Below, in pieces: positions 9,444 through 12,262 of a stretch of DNA of 12,262 nt (position 1 is the stretch's first letter; each line of letters opens with the position of its first letter). Origin of the DNA: Erwinia sp. (GTDB lineage: Bacteria > Pseudomonadota > Gammaproteobacteria > Enterobacterales > Enterobacteriaceae); contig DOOK01000114.1 of the NCBI GenBank assembly GCA_003512805.1, forward strand, positions 9,582 through 21,843, read 5' to 3'. The notes under the pieces were generated by a model, which had not been told where the DNA came from, did no database searches, and was given only the letters and a program-made list of their open reading frames with translations. Both the position numbers and the translations under genes were made by a program.

Positions 9444-10381
9444 GCGTCTGTTCTCTCAGCAATACGTAATACGGAGCTGCGCGCACGCGGGTTTTCCGCC
9501 ACTTCCGCTTCACCCGGCATCATTTTGCCCAGCGCTTTTAGCTGACGACCGCCGAGTTTATTCAGCTGCTCTTCCGTCATCGGAATACCAGCCGGCACCT
9601 GGGGGCCGCGGCTCTGCTCGCGCATAAAGCGTTTGACGATGCGATCTTCCAACGAGTGGAAACTGATTACCGACAGGCGACCTTGCGGGGCCAGAGCGGA
9701 AAGTGCGCCTTTCAGCGCTTTTTCAATCTCTTCCAGCTCGCTGTTCACCCAGATGCGAATAGCCTGGAAGCTGCGCGTGGCCGGATGCTTGAACTTATCT
9801 TTTACCGGCGTAGCGGCATAAATAACGTCCGCCAGCTCTTTGGTGCGGGTCATGGGCTGCTCGCGGTTACGCTCCACGATGGCGCGCGCGATACGCTTTG
9901 CGAAGCGCTCTTCACCAAACGTTTTCAGCACGAAGACGATATCGCTCTCTTCTGCCTGAAGCAGCCATTGCGCAGCGGACAACCCTTTGGTCGGATCCAT
10001 GCGCATATCCAGCGGGCCGTCACGCATAAACGAAAAGCCACGTTCGGCATCATCCAGCTGTGGCGAAGAGACGCCCAGATCCAGCAGGATCCCGTCGATG
10101 CGGCCCGTCAGTTCACGCGCGTCGACGTACTCCGCCAGCGCAGAGAAAGGCCCATGAATAATGGTAAAGCGCGGGTCGGTAATGGCGGCGGCGGCGGCAA
10201 TAGCCTGCGGATCGCGGTCAATGGCGTAAAGACGCCCCTGTTCACCCAGCGCGGAGAGGATCAGCCGGGAATGCCCGCCTCGTCCAAAAGTGCCATCAAT
10301 GTAAATGCCGTCTGGCTTGATATTGAGGCCGTTAACCGCCTCGTCCAGCAGCACCGTGGTGTGTTTAAAATTTTCCTGCAT
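9440..10381 (-). CDS. rsmH: RsmH, 16S rRNA m4C1402 methyltransferase
   Basis: Cytoplasmic S-adenosylmethionine-dependent methyltransferase that N4-methylates C1402 of 16S rRNA in the decoding centre (older name MraW). It has 313 residues, the E. coli length. Motifs: [10 protein letters not shown] (7-16), SAM-binding [12 protein letters not shown] (27-38), the acidic DRDP loop (55-58), [10 protein letters not shown] (101-110), [16 protein letters not shown] (114-129), [25 protein letters not shown] and the C-terminal [13 protein letters not shown]. It begins two bases after the mraZ stop. No proper Shine-Dalgarno is close to the ATG: the nearest AGGA is about 18 bases upstream, inside mraZ, so translation probably depends on ribosomes finishing mraZ. 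Confidence 0.97.
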   Translation of the reverse strand: MQENFKHTTVLLDEAVNGLNIKPDGIYIDGTFGRGGHSRLILSALGEQGRLYAIDRDPQAIAAAAAITDPRFTIIHGPFSALAEYVDARELTGRIDGILLDLGVSSPQLDDAERGFSFMRDGPLDMRMDPTKGLSAAQWLLQAEESDIVFVLKTFGEERFAKRIARAIVERNREQPMTRTKELADVIYAATPVKDKFKHPATRSFQAIRIWVNSELEEIEKALKGALSALAPQGRLSVISFHSLEDRIVKRFMREQSRGPQVPAGIPMTEEQLNKLGGRQLKALGKMMPGEAEVAENPRARSSVLRIAERTDA

Positions 10382-10383
10382 AG

Positions 10384-10842
10384 CTATAATGACAAGTCCT
10401 GCAAGCGCTCAGATAGTGGTTCCTGAGACGACTGCTCCGCGTCAATATCCTCCCTGACTTGTTGATACCAGGTCTGTTCATCCCACAGCTCAAACTTGTT
10501 AAACTGTCCAACCAGCATCACTTCTTTGGTCAGATTCGCATGCTGACGGAGCGTGCCCGCAATCAGCAAACGGCCTGCATTATCCATCTGGCATTCGCTG
10601 GCATGGCCAAGCAACAGACGCTGAATACGGCGCTCTACCGGGTTCATGCTCGATAAGCGAGCCAGCTTACGTTCAATAATTTCCCATTCAGGCAGGGTGT
10701 AAAGCAGCAGGCAGGGCTGGTGGAGGTCAATAGTACACACCATTTGCCCCTGAGATTCCCCGATCAGCGTTTCACGGTAACGCGTGGGCATAGCCAGGCG
10801 CCCTTTGCCGTCGAGATTGACTAACGTTGCTCCACGGAACAT
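10384..10842 (-). CDS. mraZ: MraZ, AbrB-fold transcriptional repressor of the dcw operon
   Basis: Nucleoid-associated DNA-binding protein that forms ring-shaped oligomers and represses its own operon in E. coli. It has 152 residues, the usual length, with two swapped-hairpin repeats marked by the DXXXR motifs DGKGR (11-15) and DNAGR (87-91), each followed by hydrophobic residues (LAMP, LLIA). The start [11 protein letters not shown] is the family start, with AAAGGAG 9 bases upstream. It is the first gene after the promoter at 10905-10934 and its likely operator lies between the two, consistent with autorepression. Nothing unusual seen. Confidence 0.97.
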   Translation of the reverse strand: MFRGATLVNLDGKGRLAMPTRYRETLIGESQGQMVCTIDLHQPCLLLYTLPEWEIIERKLARLSSMNPVERRIQRLLLGHASECQMDNAGRLLIAGTLRQHANLTKEVMLVGQFNKFELWDEQTWYQQVREDIDAEQSSQEPLSERLQDLSL

Positions 10843-10851
10843 GCCAGTCTT

Positions 10852-10858
10852 CTCCTTT
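10852..10858 (-). promoter_or_regulatory. mraZ ribosome-binding site
   Basis: AAAGGAG on the minus strand, 9 bases from the mraZ ATG. It is the strongest Shine-Dalgarno in the 5' half of the operon and fixes the mraZ start; rsmH downstream has none of comparable quality. Confidence 0.85.
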
Positions 10859-10872
10859 AGTTGCCCTTAAGC

Positions 10873-10896
10873 CCCACTTTACACCACAAATTCCCA
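10873..10896 (-). promoter_or_regulatory. Probable MraZ operator: three TGGG-type repeats at 10-bp spacing
   Basis: On the minus strand the tetramers TGGG (10896-10893), TGGT (10886-10883) and TGGG (10876-10873) start exactly 10 bases apart, one helical turn. MraZ of E. coli and other bacteria is known to bind such TGGG repeats upstream of mraZ. The middle copy is imperfect. The repeats lie just downstream of the proposed -10 box, at and after the predicted transcription start, so bound MraZ would block initiation or clearance. Confidence 0.75.
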
Positions 10897-10904
10897 CCCG
10901 GAGG

Positions 10905-10934
10905 AGTGTACGGAGCGGAGGAAATCATTGTCAA
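10905..10934 (-). promoter_or_regulatory. Pmra, sigma70-type promoter of the dcw operon
   Basis: Minus strand: perfect -35 TTGACA (10934-10929), 18-base spacer, -10 TACACT (10910-10905; 4 of 6 to TATAAT). Transcription would start near 10898, giving a leader of about 56 bases before mraZ. Its position directly before the first dcw gene and the MraZ repeats supports the call; the start site is inferred. Confidence 0.75.
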
Positions 10935-11277
10935 GCGACAGCGCGGGCCGTGAGGAATTATTTCCTTTCCGGAAAAAACAGCAAAGAGTTAAAAAAGAAG
11001 CGCCTTTAGCGAGATATCGAAAATTAAACTAATGAATAGTGACGGGAAATTGATGAGAAAACCTGAGTTGTTCAAAAATATACCAGCAGTGACCTGCAAA
11101 ATTCCTGTTACTGGTTTTGCTCATTGAGCGGCATTTTAAGGAATTTCCTAAGAAACCTCGCCGATTGTCCCGTTCTGCCTGCTACCACGGAGGACGCTCA
11201 GGGATAATGTTTTAATAACCAGACATTTTCGGAAAGTGAGAATTTCTTGAAACTTTATCTTTACTTTTATTTACGCT

Positions 11278-11302
11278 ATCGGCAAACGAAACGTTTCCCG
11301 AT
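11278..11302. repeat. Inverted repeat with Cra-like core GAAACGTTTC
   Basis: Plus strand: left arm ATCGGCAAACG (11278-11288), three-base centre AAA, right arm CGTTTCCCGAT (11292-11302). Ten of 11 arm positions pair; the exception is a C-C mismatch at 11283/11297. It includes the perfect palindrome GAAACGTTTC (11288-11297), the core of the Cra consensus TGAAACGTTTCA, though the flanking T and A are not matched. It could be an operator (Cra or another LacI-family protein) or an RNA hairpin. It lies about 90 bases past the cra stop. Confidence 0.6.
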
Positions 11303-11310
11303 CTTATTTA

Positions 11311-11323
11311 GCTGTCCGACAGC
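11311..11323. repeat. 13-base palindrome GCTGTC-C-GACAGC
   Basis: Perfect 6-base arms around one central base. On the minus strand it lies between a weak -35-like TTGCGC and a -10-like TAAGAT (17-base spacing), a position typical of an operator, but the promoter boxes match consensus in only 3 and 4 of 6 bases, so this is suggestive only. Confidence 0.4.
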
Positions 11324-11344
11324 GCGCAAAAAGTAGCATGGCCG

Positions 11345-11378
11345 AAAAAAGAAAAGGTGCCAATAAAAGACACCCTTT
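11345..11378 (-). terminator. Rho-independent terminator of cra
   Basis: Begins 10 bases after the cra stop. Minus strand: arms AAAGGGTGTC (11378-11369) and GGCACCTTTT (11361-11352) form 10 pairs with two G-U wobbles, a 7-base loop TTTTATT, then C and six T (11350-11345). On the plus strand the same hairpin is followed by TTTTT at 11376-11380, so it may also stop transcripts coming from the other side. It separates cra from the dcw operon. Confidence 0.8.
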
Positions 11379-11388
11379 TTGTCATTGA

Positions 11389-12261
11389 TTAACTTCCTTT
11401 ACGACTCAGTCGCCCGCGCCGGTAAAGATTACGGCGTATACGCGTCAGGCCTGCTTTTGGTTTACGTGGCTCGTCCAGGCTGGCCAGGACCAGCTCCAGA
11501 ACCCGCTCGGCCACGTCGCGATGACGCTGACCTACTGCCAGTACGGGACAATCGAGGAAATCCAGCAGTTCATGATCGCCAAAAGTCGCTATCGACAAAT
11601 TGGTTGGCATCCGGCCTTCCCGCTTAAGCGCCACGTCCATCACGCCCTGCAGCAGCCCAAAAGAAGTGGTGAACAGCGCGTCAGGCATCGGATGCGTTTC
11701 GAGCCAGGTTTCAAACAGGGCTGCCGCCGTAGTGCGCTCAAAGCTGTCGGCATAGATATAGTCAATATGTCGCTCATCACCCTGCCACGCCTGGCGAAAG
11801 CCCATTTCACGCAGGAAGCTAACGGAAAGCTCCGGCAGTGCCCCCAGGTAGAGAATGGATTCAGCAGGCTGCTTGCGCAGTTCGGCTGCCAGCATCTCTG
11901 CATCATCCTGATCGGCACCAACCACGCTGGTAAAATGTTCACGGTCCAGTGCGCGGTCCAACGCAATGATCGGCAAGGGATCGTTAATCCATCGCTGGTA
12001 AAAAGGATGTTCAGGCGGCAGAGAGGTCGAGACGATAATAGCGTCCACCTTGCGCTGTAACAGGTGCTCCACACAGCGCATTTCGTTATCGGGCTGATCT
12101 TCAGAGCAGGCGATCAGCAACTGGTAGCCGCGCTGACGAGCCTGCCGCTCCAGATAATTCGCGATGCGCGTGTAGCTGGTATTCTCCAGATCGGGGATAA
12201 CAAGACCTATTGAGCGGGTGCGGCCCGCCCGGAGTCCTGCGGCCACCGCATTAGGGTGAGA
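11389..12261 (-). CDS. cra: Cra (FruR), catabolite repressor/activator, N-terminus cut by window edge
   Basis: LacI-family regulator of carbon flow that responds to fructose 1-phosphate and related sugar phosphates. 290 residues are present, corresponding to E. coli residues 47 onward; the helix-turn-helix (1-46) lies outside. Visible: hinge start [20 protein letters not shown], then the periplasmic-binding-protein-like core with [92 protein letters not shown] and the end [20 protein letters not shown], two residues longer than E. coli. The first visible codon is TCT (Ser) where LacI-family proteins nearly always have Tyr, and the base before it does not fit the Asn codon of E. coli. cra directly upstream of mraZ is the standard enterobacterial order. 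Confidence 0.95.
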   Translation of the reverse strand, partial: SHPNAVAAGLRAGRTRSIGLVIPDLENTSYTRIANYLERQARQRGYQLLIACSEDQPDNEMRCVEHLLQRKVDAIIVSTSLPPEHPFYQRWINDPLPIIALDRALDREHFTSVVGADQDDAEMLAAELRKQPAESILYLGALPELSVSFLREMGFRQAWQGDERHIDYIYADSFERTTAAALFETWLETHPMPDALFTTSFGLLQGVMDVALKREGRMPTNLSIATFGDHELLDFLDCPVLAVGQRHRDVAERVLELVLASLDEPRKPKAGLTRIRRNLYRRGRLSRKGS

Positions 12262-12262
12262 T

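Larger units (their letters stand above)
10935..11344. other. Non-coding region between cra terminator and Pmra
   Basis: No credible gene on either strand: short open frames lack ribosome sites and family-like sequence. It is visibly more AT-rich than the genes. It holds an A/T-rich stretch (about 11230-11275), a 10-base palindrome TTTCCGGAAA (10966-10975) some 30 bases upstream of the -35 box, a possible weak hairpin with arms CAGTGAC (11087-11093) and GTTACTG (11107-11113), an imperfect palindrome around GGAATTTCC (11140-11148), and the two inverted repeats listed separately. Any of these could be protein sites; none can be assigned from sequence alone. Confidence 0.6.

Noticed and set aside
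10827..11009. Plus-strand open frame of 60 codons over the mraZ promoter
   Set aside because: No Shine-Dalgarno, no recognisable protein, and it covers the promoter and operator of mraZ.
11203..11208. GATAAT as a plus-strand -10 box
   Set aside because: The only -35-like sequence upstream, TTGTCC at 11165-11170, is 32 bases away, too far for a promoter.
10843..11388. Mobile element or prophage insertion between cra and mraZ
   Set aside because: The gap is about the size expected for enterobacteria, with no transposase, terminal repeats, tRNA or target duplication.
1..12262. CRISPR array, tRNA, rRNA or riboswitch
   Set aside because: No spaced direct repeats, cloverleaf-like or rRNA-like sequence, or recognised riboswitch core seen on either strand.

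Overview
The window is an enterobacterial division and cell wall (dcw) cluster, read entirely on the minus strand. From right to left it holds the 3' part of cra (fruR), a roughly 550-base intergenic region with the mraZ promoter, and then mraZ-rsmH-ftsL-ftsI-murE-murF-mraY-murD-ftsW-murG. murG runs off the left edge and cra runs off the right edge. Gene order, protein lengths and near-identity to remembered Escherichia coli proteins place it in Enterobacterales. The GC-rich codon use and some protein details (a short FtsL, an FtsI lacking the usual tail) would suit an Erwiniaceae-type genome such as Pantoea, Erwinia or Mixta, but that placement is a guess.

Layout: 11389-12261 is cra without its DNA-binding start. 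11345-11378 is a good rho-independent terminator for cra. 10843-11344 is non-coding, with two inverted repeats on its cra side and, next to mraZ, a sigma70-type promoter (TTGACA, 18 bp, TACACT) followed by three TGGG-type repeats at 10-bp spacing, the expected MraZ operator. From 10842 down to position 1 the genes are packed with overlaps or gaps of at most 8 bases, and I see no terminator between genes, so this looks like one long operon.

The genes work together. MraZ represses the operon, and RsmH methylates 16S rRNA. MurE, MurF, MraY, MurD and MurG are successive cytoplasmic and membrane steps from UDP-MurNAc to lipid II. FtsW (glycan polymerase), FtsI (transpeptidase) and FtsL (divisome scaffold) use lipid II to build the septum. 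MurE carries the meso-diaminopimelate motif DNPR, as expected for a Gram-negative.

This is mostly a textbook core region and I do not see a new multi-gene system. The points most worth a second look are: (1) MraY reads Asp-Gly where the family has the catalytic Asp-Asp pair (D116G, one base); (2) a hairpin plus RybB-complementary segment inside ftsI that looks like the ORF-internal sponge RNA FtsO; (3) an FtsI that ends three residues past the position where E. coli PBP3 is trimmed by Prc; (4) a strong inverted repeat with a Cra-like core between cra and mraZ; (5) a non-consensus residue at the right edge of cra.
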